Below, in pieces: positions 1-9,500 of a DNA stretch of 27,464 nt. A program made the translations under genes and the position numbers. Positions within the stretch are counted from its first letter, which is position 1, and every line of letters starts with the position of its first letter. The DNA comes from Chrysochromulina parva (Eukaryota > Haptophyta > Prymnesiales > Chrysochromulinaceae): positions 1-27,464 of the forward strand of contig PJAB01000411.1 of NCBI GenBank assembly GCA_002887195.1. The letters run 5' to 3'. A model generated the notes under the pieces. That model was not told the origin of the DNA, did no database searches, and saw nothing but the letters and a program-made list of their open reading frames with translations.

Positions 1-1462
1 TCGCGCCATCGCCTCACGCTCGCCTGTGAGGCGTGCGACCGCCTTGCGCTGCTGCTGCTCGTACTTGGACTCCTCGGCAAGCTCCTCCTCGAGCACCTTG
101 ACCTGCTCCATCAGCGCCAACAGAAAGTCCTTCTTGCCCTGCTCGATGCCCTCCTGCTTTAGGAAGGAGTTGATAAAGATGTCGACTTCGCGCTTGAGCT
201 CATCGACGACACTCCGCTGCTTGCGCCCCTCCTCCTTGAGCTGCGCCGACTGGCGCGCGGCCTCGTCCACCTGCCGCTGCATGAACGGCACCTGCGCCTG
301 CGACGTCTGCAGCTGCACCTCCGCGCGCTTGCACCGCTTCAGATTGTTCGAGTACTGCTTCGACTCCTTGCTAAGGGCGTCCTGCGCGCGCTTCAGATCG
401 GCGATCACGGCTCGCTGCTCCATCTCGAGGCGCGCGCGCTCGGCGAGGGCGTGCGCCGCCTCCTCGTGCGCCGTCGCGAGCGCCTTCTTGATGTCATCTG
501 CCTTGGCCTGCCGCGCCAAGATCTCACGCTGGTGGCGCTCTGCCTCGAGCACGAGGGCCATCTTGCTCTCCTCGAGCTCGCGCCGCCGCTTGGCCTGCTC
601 GTTGAGCGAAATCTCGTACTCCTTGAGTTCTTGGTCGCTCTTGTCCATCGTCCCCTGGTTGGTCGCCGCCGCCGTCGCCGCGATGTCCGCCTGCTTCTTC
701 ATCTTCTCCGGCTCGCTGCGCACCTTTTGCAGTAGCGCCTCGAGCTCCTTCTTCGCCGCCTCCGTCTCCATCTTCGAGTTGCGCAGCGCAAGCGCACGCT
801 CCTTGAGCGCCTCGTGCTCCGCCTGCAGCTTACTCAGCGCGCTCTTGTGACGGTCGAGCTCCTGCTTCACCTCCGCGAGTGCCCCCTCCACCTCGTCGAT
901 CCGCGGCTGCAGCTCCGCCATCTGCTTCTTCTTGGTCGACGTCACCTCATTTTGCAGCTCGTTGCGCACGCCTTGCAGGTCGTGCAGCTCCTGCTGCAGC
1001 AGGAGCTCACGCTCCTCGCGCATCGCCAGTTCGCTGTCGCCCTTGGCCACCTCGGCACGCAGCGCGGCGATCGTCTCCGAGTCCTCCGCCGCCGCCGCCG
1101 CCGCCTTCTCAAGCTTCGCCTTCTCTGAGCTCAGGTCGGCGTTGAGCTGCTTGGCCTTGCGCAGCAGGTTCTTTTCATTCTCGTAGGTCTTGAGCACGCA
1201 GTCGTGGATCTTTGTGTACTTGCTCTTGTACTGCTCCGTCTGCGACGATGTCAGCCGCCCCGCCGACTGCAGCTCCTCGAGGAACTGAAACGCCGGAGAC
1301 AGCTTGATCTGCGGACGGCGTCAGCAACACGCGCGGCTGGCGGTGAGGGTCGGTGCGTGCGCGAGCACCGCGGCGAAGGGACAGCGGCGCGACGCCGCAC
1401 ACGGCTCGGTGCGGGCAGCGAGAGGCGGCGGCGGCGGCGCGCACATCTGCTGTTTCCGCCAT
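1..1462 (-). CDS. CCDC146/MBO2-like coiled-coil protein (partial, C-terminus outside window)
   Basis: On the minus strand 1308..1 is open for 436 codons of nearly continuous coiled coil rich in E, K, Q, A and L. Its first residues, IKLSPAFQFLEELQSAGRL, followed by a Tyr-Lys-x-Lys-Tyr segment, resemble the N-terminal signature of CCDC146 (MBO2 in green algae), a centriole and ciliary-axoneme protein. A stop codon lies in frame just upstream of 1308, next to a CGCAG acceptor, so a 5' exon is required. I infer an 18-nt first exon, 1462..1445, encoding MAETAD; its GTGCGC donor is in phase and the intron is 1309-1444. Joined exons give 442 residues here; the family is about 900-1000 aa, so roughly half is missing at the window edge. 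It is divergent from the 192-aa gene at 1648. Identity rests on the N-terminal match and could be another axonemal coiled-coil protein; the first exon is less certain. Confidence 0.65.
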
Positions 1463-1647
1463 GCAACGTCGCGCCGCAACGGGCGCCAAGGCACTTCGCC
1501 CGGCGAGGCCACTCATCACGCGGAACAAGGTTTCGCGCACCGCGTGCGAAACTCTGTAACAGACATCAGGGGTAGAACGAGAAGGCGTCGACCTGCGCTG
1601 TTGCAGAGGCCGGGGCCATCGCCGCCCAGCCACGACACCACGACTCC
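1463..1647. promoter_or_regulatory. Short divergent intergenic region
   Basis: About 185 bp separate the proposed start of the CCDC146-like gene (minus) from the ATG of the 192-aa gene (plus). It must hold both promoters and 5' leaders. I see no recognisable core promoter motif. Alternative minus-strand ATGs occur here, so the CCDC146 5' end may extend into it. Confidence 0.35.
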
Positions 1648-2226
1648 ATGGCGCCATCGAACATGCTCTCGCACCCACCGATCATGAACCGCAACCAGTG
1701 GAAGGGCGCCGGGCTCCAGCGCAAGTTCCCGGGTGGTAACCTCACCTTCCTGCGCTCCATTGCGCCGCGGCCGCTCGCCGTCCAGATGGACGAGGCGACC
1801 GTCCGTGATCTGCAGGCGGCGACAGGCGGGGTGTTCAACACTTTGCAGGACACCATCAAGCTGCCACCGGATATACTCCGCGCGACGTCGTCGTTTGCGC
1901 CAGTGCCAGTTCCCTCTGCAGCCGCTGCAGCTGCACGCGGGAGCAAAAATGGGCAGTTGTACGACTCCATATGGCCGGACACGAATTTGCCCACGTTCAG
2001 CAACTGGGAGTACTGCCAGAAGCGCGGTCACGCGCCGCCGCCCAACTCGCTGCCCGCGCCAAGGGTCACCGACATGAAACAATGGTTCAACACCTACGGC
2101 CAGCCCACGAGGCCAGCGCCGCCCGGCTATCGCACCGAATTCACGTCCCTCGGGAAGAGTGTACGACACTGCCCGGGCGAGCTCAGCGGCACCGCTAAAA
2201 TGTTCCCCGGAAGGGTGCTTTGCTGA
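1648..2226 (+). CDS. Hypothetical 192-aa protein, Pro/Ala-rich middle
   Basis: An ATG-started reading frame of 192 codons ending in TGA. I do not recognise the family. The N-terminal 75 residues are well composed (NQWKGAGLQRKFPGGNLTFL, then a predicted amphipathic stretch), followed by a PVPVPSAAAAAA linker and a second conserved-looking block (SIWPDTNLPTFSNWEYCQKR; MKQWFNTYGQPTRP) rich in W, Y, N and P. There is no signal peptide or membrane segment. The plus frame was preferred over two open minus frames at the same place because its composition is protein-like rather than Arg/Ala/Pro-skewed. It is head-to-head with a ciliary coiled-coil gene, which makes a flagellar role conceivable but unproven. 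A GTGTACG donor-like site near 2158 could mean the true C-terminus lies in a further exon. Confidence 0.5.
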   Translation: MAPSNMLSHPPIMNRNQWKGAGLQRKFPGGNLTFLRSIAPRPLAVQMDEATVRDLQAATGGVFNTLQDTIKLPPDILRATSSFAPVPVPSAAAAAARGSKNGQLYDSIWPDTNLPTFSNWEYCQKRGHAPPPNSLPAPRVTDMKQWFNTYGQPTRPAPPGYRTEFTSLGKSVRHCPGELSGTAKMFPGRVLC

Positions 2227-2612
2227 CCTACGGTATTAGTGCAATTAGCGTTGTGTGTGGATGAGGTTGAGGAACTCGCGTGACGGGCGTCCTCGCGAAA
2301 CCGGCGTGTACATGCCGGGTGACGCCGTTTCTCAAAGTCTAAACGATCGAGGCAGGTCTAAGAAAAGTCTAAGAATGAACCCATTATTAGCCATCGCGGC
2401 CCGCGCCGCGGTCGTCGCGGCTCTCACCTAGTACGCATCCGCGCCAATCTGACCCTGAACGTGCCCATGCACACTGTAATGCCACTGCCCAGTAGTGAGG
2501 AGCCGTGCGCTTCGAAGCGAGGTGAAAGCGAGGCGAAGCATGGTGCCTCCGAAGGCACGCACCATAATAGACGGCGCGCGTGCGTCGCGCGGACCGCTCG
2601 TCTGGCAGTGCT
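2227..2612. other. Convergent intergenic region
   Basis: Lies between the stop codons of the 192-aa gene (plus) and the PDZ-like gene (minus), so it should hold two 3' untranslated regions. The open frames crossing it are Arg/Ala-rich and not protein-like. Nothing else identified. Confidence 0.4.
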
Positions 2613-3308
2613 TCAGACATTACCGGCCGAGTAAACCGGAGGCCTCGGGTCGACAGGCATCATCGTCGGCTCGGCCGTGCGTGGGCGAGCGGAAAAGGGA
2701 CGGCTCGAGCGTGGGGCGGCCGATGCCACCTCGGAAGCACGTACGACGCGCAGCTCGACGGCGCCACTCTCGCATGCTTTCAGCCGAGCAACCACCTCCT
2801 TGGCATCTGCTACCTCGAACAGGTTGCCTCCCTCAGAGACCCCCACGACAAGATCACCGACCGCGAGGTCCGAGCGCGAAAGGTTCGTGGCGGCAGCGGA
2901 CAAGGGCACAATGTGAGCCACACGCCCCCGGCCCGTGGTCGGGCACTTGTCGACGTGGATGCCAAGGTCGTCAGCTGCAGAGAACAGGAGGAAGACAGAT
3001 CGAGCGGAGGCGAGCAGCGCGGGCGTCTCCACGCAGAGCGAAAGAGAGGATGCGGCGAAGATGTGCTGCGAAAGCCCGTTCGCATCGAGCGCCCTTGGGG
3101 ATGTTATGCCGTCACTCGCCAGGCTGATCATATCGCCAGGGAAGACCTTTCCCTCGAAGGGAGAGGTTGACGCCACCTGGTGGACGATGACGGACCTGCC
3201 GCGCATCACGACGCTAACGCCGACGCGGCTATTGGCCAATTTCGTCACCTCCACAAACCGCACATTGGTGGGTTTGGCGGCCGGCTGCTTATCGGCGAAG
3301 AAGGTCAT
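2613..3308 (-). CDS. Tandem PDZ-like domain protein
   Basis: The reading frame can be extended to a TTG at 3320, but the first ATG is at 3308, giving a 231-aa product starting MTFFADKQ. Two PDZ-like folds can be read. The first (about residues 14-95) has VGVSVVMRGRSVIVHQV, then FPGDMI as the carboxylate-loop/strand pattern. The second (about 100-190) has LGIHVDK, VAHIVPLSAAA and VGDLVVGVSEG, the usual Ile-Val-pro-x-ser-x-A then gD-x-(I/V)-xx-(I/V) pattern. The canonical GLGF loop is degenerate in both. The C-terminal 40 residues are Ser/Arg/Pro-rich and look disordered. There is no membrane segment, so it is probably a soluble adaptor. It is divergent from the channel gene, 245 bp between start codons; PDZ proteins often bind channel C-termini, but a link here is only inference. 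Confidence 0.6.
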   Translation of the reverse strand: MTFFADKQPAAKPTNVRFVEVTKLANSRVGVSVVMRGRSVIVHQVASTSPFEGKVFPGDMISLASDGITSPRALDANGLSQHIFAASSLSLCVETPALLASARSVFLLFSAADDLGIHVDKCPTTGRGRVAHIVPLSAAATNLSRSDLAVGDLVVGVSEGGNLFEVADAKEVVARLKACESGAVELRVVRASEVASAAPRSSRPFSARPRTAEPTMMPVDPRPPVYSAGNV

Positions 3309-3553
3309 CGTGACGCTCAACCGCCGACTGTGCGGGAGCGCTGCTCAAACGAGTTTCGGTTATTCTGTTCGGGGAAAAAAGGTTCGCCCCACTTGATACT
3401 TGTACATGTACATGTAACCACTTGACTGGACTTGACTTGACTTGAATGTTAACTTGACTTGACTTGACACGACTCATTTTCGTTTTTTCGAACTTCGTCG
3501 TCTTCGTGCGAAGCGCACTTTTTTGGTGTCGCCAAGCGCCTTGGCCGCGATCG
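3309..3553. promoter_or_regulatory. Divergent promoter region between PDZ-like and channel genes
   Basis: 245 bp between two divergent ATGs. It contains a TACATGTACATGTA palindrome near 3402-3415 and a cluster of CTTGA/TTGAC pentamers (3420-3467). The channel reading frame is open upstream to a TTG at 3464, but the first in-frame ATG is 3554, so the pentamers are probably untranslated. Confidence 0.4.
3420..3467 (+). repeat. CTTGA pentamer microsatellite in channel 5' region
   Basis: Two short runs of tandem CTTGA units separated by a few bases (CTTGACTGGACTTGACTTGA, then another three copies after ATGTTAA). They lie about 85-135 bp upstream of the channel ATG. TTGAC matches the core of the plant W-box, but in a tandem pentamer this can arise by slippage. 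Confidence 0.7.
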
Positions 3554-6500
3554 ATGAGCGCGGCGGCGGCGGCGCTCGCAGCGCGGCGCGGGTTGAAAGC
3601 TGAGAACGAAGCCAAGGCCGTTCGACAAAGGTACCTGGAGGAGAATGCGAGAAAACTCCGAGAGGAGCTCAACAGTGTCAAAGGGAGGCCCGACATCATG
3701 TTCCTCATTCGCGTTGCCAGAGCCGAGCGGCTGGCATCCGGTGACATCCAAGAGCCAGAGCCGCCGCCTAACTATCGCATAGGCCTCGAGCGGGATCCTC
3801 CCGCTGAAGAGGTATTTGGCGACAGCGGCAAGTCGTACGGCTACCGCGTGCTCTGCCGCCTGCGCGTGAGCGACCAGCCTCGGAAGATGGCCATCTACAT
3901 CGTCGAGTCGAGGCCATTCGACCCGATCATCCTGCTCACGATCCTAGCCAACTGCTGTACCATGGCATGGCAGTCGCCGATGGACCCATGCTGCACACCC
4001 AAGGAGGACTTCATTAACCTCTGCGAGTGGATCTATCTGTACATCTTCACCTTCGAGCTCATGGTGAAGATCCTCGCGTACGGCTTTCTGCTGCACCCGG
4101 GAGCCTACCTGCGCGACGCGTGGTGCCAGCTCGACTTTGTGGTCGTGAGCCTCGCGTGGATGCCCATCCTCTTCCCCTCCATGGGAAATTATTCGGTCAT
4201 CCGTTCGGTCCGAGCGCTCCGGCCGCTGCGCGCACTCAAGCGCGTGCCCGGCATGCCTGTGCTTGTAGCCTCGATCATGTCCGTCTTCCCCAAGCTGGGC
4301 AACGTGGGTGCGCTCTGCGGCTTCATCTTCCTGGTCTTCGGCATCGTGGGCATGGAGCTCTTCAAGGGCACGCTGCATAACCGGTGCGCTCTTCCGGGCT
4401 TCGTCGAGACGGCGGATCATCCGCTCTTTGCCCGACGTCTCTGGGAGGAGGCTGGCGGCGGCAGCTCATCGCTGCTCGGCGGCGGCGGTGGCGAGCTCGG
4501 TGGCCTGCTGGGCGGTGGCGAGATGCTCGCCAGCCTGGGCGGCAACCTGAGCGAGCTCCTCGTCGGCAACAGCAGCAGCAGCAGCAGCAGCCTGGGCGGC
4601 GGCAGCCTCAGCAGCAGCCTCGGCAGCAGCCTCGGCGCAAGCTTCGCCAGCCTGGGCGGCAGCCTCGTGCTCACGGGTCGCGCGCTCAAGGGCGAGCTGG
4701 ACCACCACAAGGGGCCGCTGGCGCTGCCCGATGGCACGTTGTTGCCTTATGGCATGACCATTCAGGACAAGTATGACACGGAAGTCTCGTGCAGCCCGAG
4801 CAAGGGCCCGAACGTCTGCATCGTGAATGAAGCCCCCAAGAACTCGACGTGCCACTACTTTGATCGCGACCCGAATGCAGGCATGACCTCGTTCGACTCG
4901 ATCGGCCTGGCATTCATCATCTTGCTGCAGACCGTCACGTTCGATAGCTGGGCGTCTCCCATGTACCAGATGATGTTCGCGTTCTCACCGTACGTGTGGA
5001 TCTATTTCCTCACCATCTGCATGCTCGGCGGCTTCTTCGTCGTCAACCTCTTCCTTGCCGTCATCTTCCAGCAGTTTATCGCCGCCTCGATGGTCGACCG
5101 GGCCACCGGCGACATGAACGCGCGGGCCGACCTCAAGAGCGTCGTCCTCGAGGGCGGCACCAGGGGCGGTGGCGCTCAGGACGGCGCGCTCGACGGCGCG
5201 CTCGACGGTGCTCAGGACGGCGCGCTCGACACGAGTGTGCTGCTCGAGAGCGGGCAGGAGCGCTCCGATGGCGAGGTGGGCCGGGGGGGGCGCCACTGCT
5301 GCGACTGTGAGCCCGAGCCGGGCACGTGGCGGCACGCAGTGGGCGAGGTGGCGACCTCAGACGCTGTGGGCAACTTCTCGACGGGACTGGTGCTCTTCAA
5401 CATGCTCCTCATGGTCCTCCCGTATGAGGGCATGACCGAGGAGTACGCGATGAACCTCGAGAGCGCGTCCACGGTCGTCACGTACATCTTTATCGTCGAG
5501 ATGTTTGCCAAGCTCCTCGGCATCGGATGCGCCAACTACTGGTCAGATGGGTGGAACAAGCTCGACGGCACCATCGTGTGCATGTCGATCCTCGAGATCG
5601 TCCTCACGATCATCTTCGCGGGCGGCGGCGCAAATCTCTCGTTCTTGCGCATCATGCGCATGCTTCGCGTGCTGCGCATGCTGCGGCTGATGCGCTCGTG
5701 GAAGGGGCTGTACAAAGTCGTGTCCACGTTTGGCAAGGCGCTTCCCCAGATGAGCAATCTGCTCGTGCTACTCACGCTCATCATGACCATCTTCTCCCTC
5801 CTTGGCATGCAAATCTTTGGCGCGCAGTTTACCCCGGCCGTCGGCTTCTCGGACGTGCCCTGCCCATCGGGGGTGTGCCCCAACAAGATGCTCTCCGAGC
5901 ACCCGTACTACCAATTCGACTATTTCGGACCGGCGATGCTGACCGTGTTCATTCTCATGACGGGCGAGTGGATGGACGCGATGATGCCCGCGATCCAGGC
6001 GACCGGCAAGAGCTCGTGCCTCTTCTTCATCATCTGCATGCTCGTGGGCAAGTACCTCATCATGAATCTGCTCGTCGCCATCCTTCTCAACGCCTTCGCC
6101 GACGACTCAGGTGACGACGGTGGCAAAGCGAGCGGGCGCGCGAGTGGGCGCTCAAGTGGGCGCTCGACGCGGCGCTCGAACGCGACCGACGAGAGCGACG
6201 AGAGCAGCAGCATGCCCATCCTCCCAACGGAGGAAGTCCAATGGCCACGCGACTACTCTCTCTTCTGCTTCAGCCCGCACGGCCCCACACGTAAGTTCAC
6301 CAATTGGCTCATCGCGCGCCCCGAGTTCGACCAGGTCGTCATCCTCGCGATCCTCGCATCGTCGGTCTGCCTCGCCGTCGACAACCCGCGCCTCGATCCG
6401 AACTCGACGCTCAACCTGAGGCTCGCGCAGCTCGATTACTTTTGGACCTTTTTCTTCTCGGTCGAGATGCTGCTCAAGGTCATCAGCTTCAGCTTCTGCG

Positions 6501-9500
6501 GGGGCCCCAAGTCGTACATCACAAACCCGTGGAACATCCTCGACCTGATCATTGTGAGCATCTCGTACCTCGTGCTGCTCGCCGAGATCTTCCCCGTCTT
6601 CGCACCCCTCAAGACGCTGCGCATCCTGCGCGTGCTCCGCCCGCTACGCCTCATCTCGCGCCACCCGGGCATGAAGCTCATCGTCTCTTCGGTCATCAAG
6701 TCGCTCCCGTCCGTCGCCAACGTGATGGGGGTGTGCATGATGCTCCAGCTGGTCTTCGCGATCCTCGGCATGCAAATGTTCAGCGGCACGATGGCCTCGT
6801 GCACCAAGACGGATATCACCGTCAGGGACCTTTGCTACGATCCGACCAAGTTCACCGGACCTGCTTACCTCGGGGGAGAGCCCTTACCGGGCTACGCGAA
6901 AGATGGCTCTGGCAACCTGGCCGTACCCGGCCGCGATGGCTTCGTGGCTGGAGCTGCCGACATCCCGATGAATAGCCCCGCGTGGGGATCGTTTCCGTCT
7001 CAAATCTCGTCGCCGCCGCCGCCGCTGGCGCTCGACGTGAGCGCCGCCGCGATCGCGCTGCCGTCGGAGGCGGTGGAGGTGGGGACGGAGGCGGTGATGG
7101 AGGCGGTGACGGAGGCAGCGGGGGCGGTGCGACGCCAGCTGAAAGGCGCCGGTGACAGCGGCTGGAAGCCAGGTGATCCCGTCCTCTGGCAAAACTCGGC
7201 CAGAGGCTCCTTTGACAACTTCGGCGAGGCGATGCGACTGCTCTACATCATGAGCTCGGGAGACTCGTGGGAGGAGCCGATGTGGACGATGATGGCGGCC
7301 ACGGAGCCCGGGCACGCGCCCGTGCGCAACGACCTCTCGGCCGCGGCTATCTTCGCTATACTGTGGATGCTCGTGGGCAACTTTGTCGCCCTCAACCTCT
7401 TTGTAGGCACGGTGGTGGACAACTTTACGCGCATCAAGAAGGAGAGCGACGCGTCTGCGACGATGACGCCCGAGCAGATGCAGTGGGTCGAGTCGATGAA
7501 GGCGATGGCGAAGGCGAAGCCCATCAAGACGTTGCGCGAGCCCGACCAGTTCCTGCGCAAGATGCTCTTCAGGCTGATCAACTCCTCCGCCTTCGACGGC
7601 CTCATCACAGCGGTCATCGTGGCCAACATTGGTGTGATGGCGTGCGACTATTGGGGCATTGAGCAGGACGTAGAGGTCTTTGCGAAGTACAACAGCGCGA
7701 TGACCACGTTCGCGTACATTTACTATGTCGAGTTCACGATCAAGATCATCGCGATGGGGCCGAATGGCTACTTTGGCGACAATTGGTGCCGCTTCGACTT
7801 CACCCTCGTCACCTGCTCGCTGCTCGACCAGTTCGCGGCCGAGCTGCTCGCACAGATCTTGCCGATCCCGCCGATGGTGCTGCGCGTGCTGCGCGTGCTC
7901 CGCATCCTTCGAATCCTGCGGCTGCTCAAGGGCGCCAAGGAGCTGCGGAACCTGATCGTGACCATGGTGCTCTCGCTCCCGTCCCTCGTTAATGTCGGCG
8001 CGATGCTCGCGCTCCTCACCTTCATCTTCGCCGTGCTCGGCCAAAACCTCTTCCCCTTCCTCAAGCACCAAGATTCGATCAACTCGATGCGCAACTTCGA
8101 GTCGCTCGGGTCGGCGATGCTGCTCCTCTTCCAGTGCCTCACCGGCGATGGCTGGTCGTCCTTGATGACCGAAGCCATGCTCTCGCCGCAGTCGGGCAAG
8201 TGCAACAATGAGCTCGAGCACCCGAACTGCGGCTCAGACGTGGCTGTCCCCTACTTCATCTCGTTCATGCTCCTCGGCTCCTTCATCTTTCTCAACTTGG
8301 TCGTCGCCGTGATCCTCGAAAACTTCTCGTCGCTCGGCAACATCAATTCCGACCTTGTCTCGGCGAGCGACGTGGAGCTCTTCAAAGAAGCTTGGTCCGA
8401 GCTAGACCCGGACGCGTACAACTACATCGGGGCCTATAAGCTCAAGGACTTGCTCATTGCGCTCCCGCCGCCGCTGGGCGTCAAGGGGACACGCGATGCG
8501 ACGCGCGAGGCAGTCTCGCGCTGCTTCAAGATCAAAGTCCCCACCTACGGAGGCGTCGTCTACTTCCAGGACGCGCTCAACTGCCTCACGCACTACAATT
8601 ACTTCGAGGACCCCAAGACCCAGGACATGCTCAAGCTCGACGTCGGCGAGCACGAGACGCTCCTCTCCAAGATGACCGGGAACGTCGCGTCGACGCCCAC
8701 CACGGCGCGCACCGCGCGCACCGCGCGCACCGTGCGCACCGCACGCACCGCGCGCACCGCGCGCATCGAGGAGGGGGAGGACGGCAAGGAGGAGAAGGAT
8801 CAGCTGGAGGAGGAGGAGGAGGTCGACATGGGCCCGATGGCGGGTGCCCCCCGCGGACCTTCCGACGACGTGACAACCAACCGACTCTTTGCGATGCAGG
8901 TGATCCGCGAACGGCTTGAGGAGTCGAGGTGGGGGGCCAAGGGGCGCGCCTCTGCCGCCGCGCGCGCTGCAAAGAGGCGAGCGGGCATGCATTCGAAGGA
9001 GGCCGTTGGATCGCCCCTCTCGTCCGCGCCGCCGCCACCGATGAGCAGCCATGCGCCCAGGACGACGCCCGATCAGCTGCTGAGCGGTGGGACGCCCAGG
9101 ACGACGCCCATGTTGGGCATGTACGCCGGCGACACGCAGATGATGCAGAGGCAAGAGGCAGTGGCGGCAGATGCCGCCGCGCCTCCGGCCGTTGACGAAG
9201 CCGCCGCGCCTCCGGCCGTTGACGAAGCCGCGTTGCGCGCCGCGCGCCGTGCCGCCTTCCTACGCAGGCAGGAGGAGGCAGCACGCGCCTCCGCCGCGGC
9301 TGAGGGGGGCGGCGGCGAGAGGGGGGGCGGCGGCGAGAGCGCGAAAAGCGGCGCCCAACGCGGTGCCGAACGCCGCCACGGAGGCCGGCCTGGCGGCGCT
9401 GGCGGCGTGGTGCTGGCGCCAGCCGCTGTCGCAGGCCGTGCGGGCGCTGTCGCGGGCGGCGCACGGAGCAGCCCGGGCGGCGCTCGGGGCGACGCTCGGG

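Noticed and set aside
26..1186. Plus-strand Ser/Ala/Leu-rich frames
   Set aside because: Antisense of a clear coiled-coil protein; the heavy Ser/Leu content is the complement of Glu/Lys/Gln codons.
3420..3467. TTGAC cluster as WRKY W-boxes
   Set aside because: The motif arises from a slippage-type pentamer repeat and nothing indicates WRKY factors in this organism.
3464..3553. Channel start at TTG 3464
   Set aside because: A eukaryotic gene should start at ATG; the extension is translated CTTGA microsatellite and F/V-rich, and the first ATG (3554) opens a sensible N-terminal helix.
6884..8221. 445-codon open frame on the minus strand
   Set aside because: It is antisense to channel repeats III-IV, which have clear family motifs; its composition (His, Arg, Glu, Leu-rich) is the mirror of GC-rich codons.
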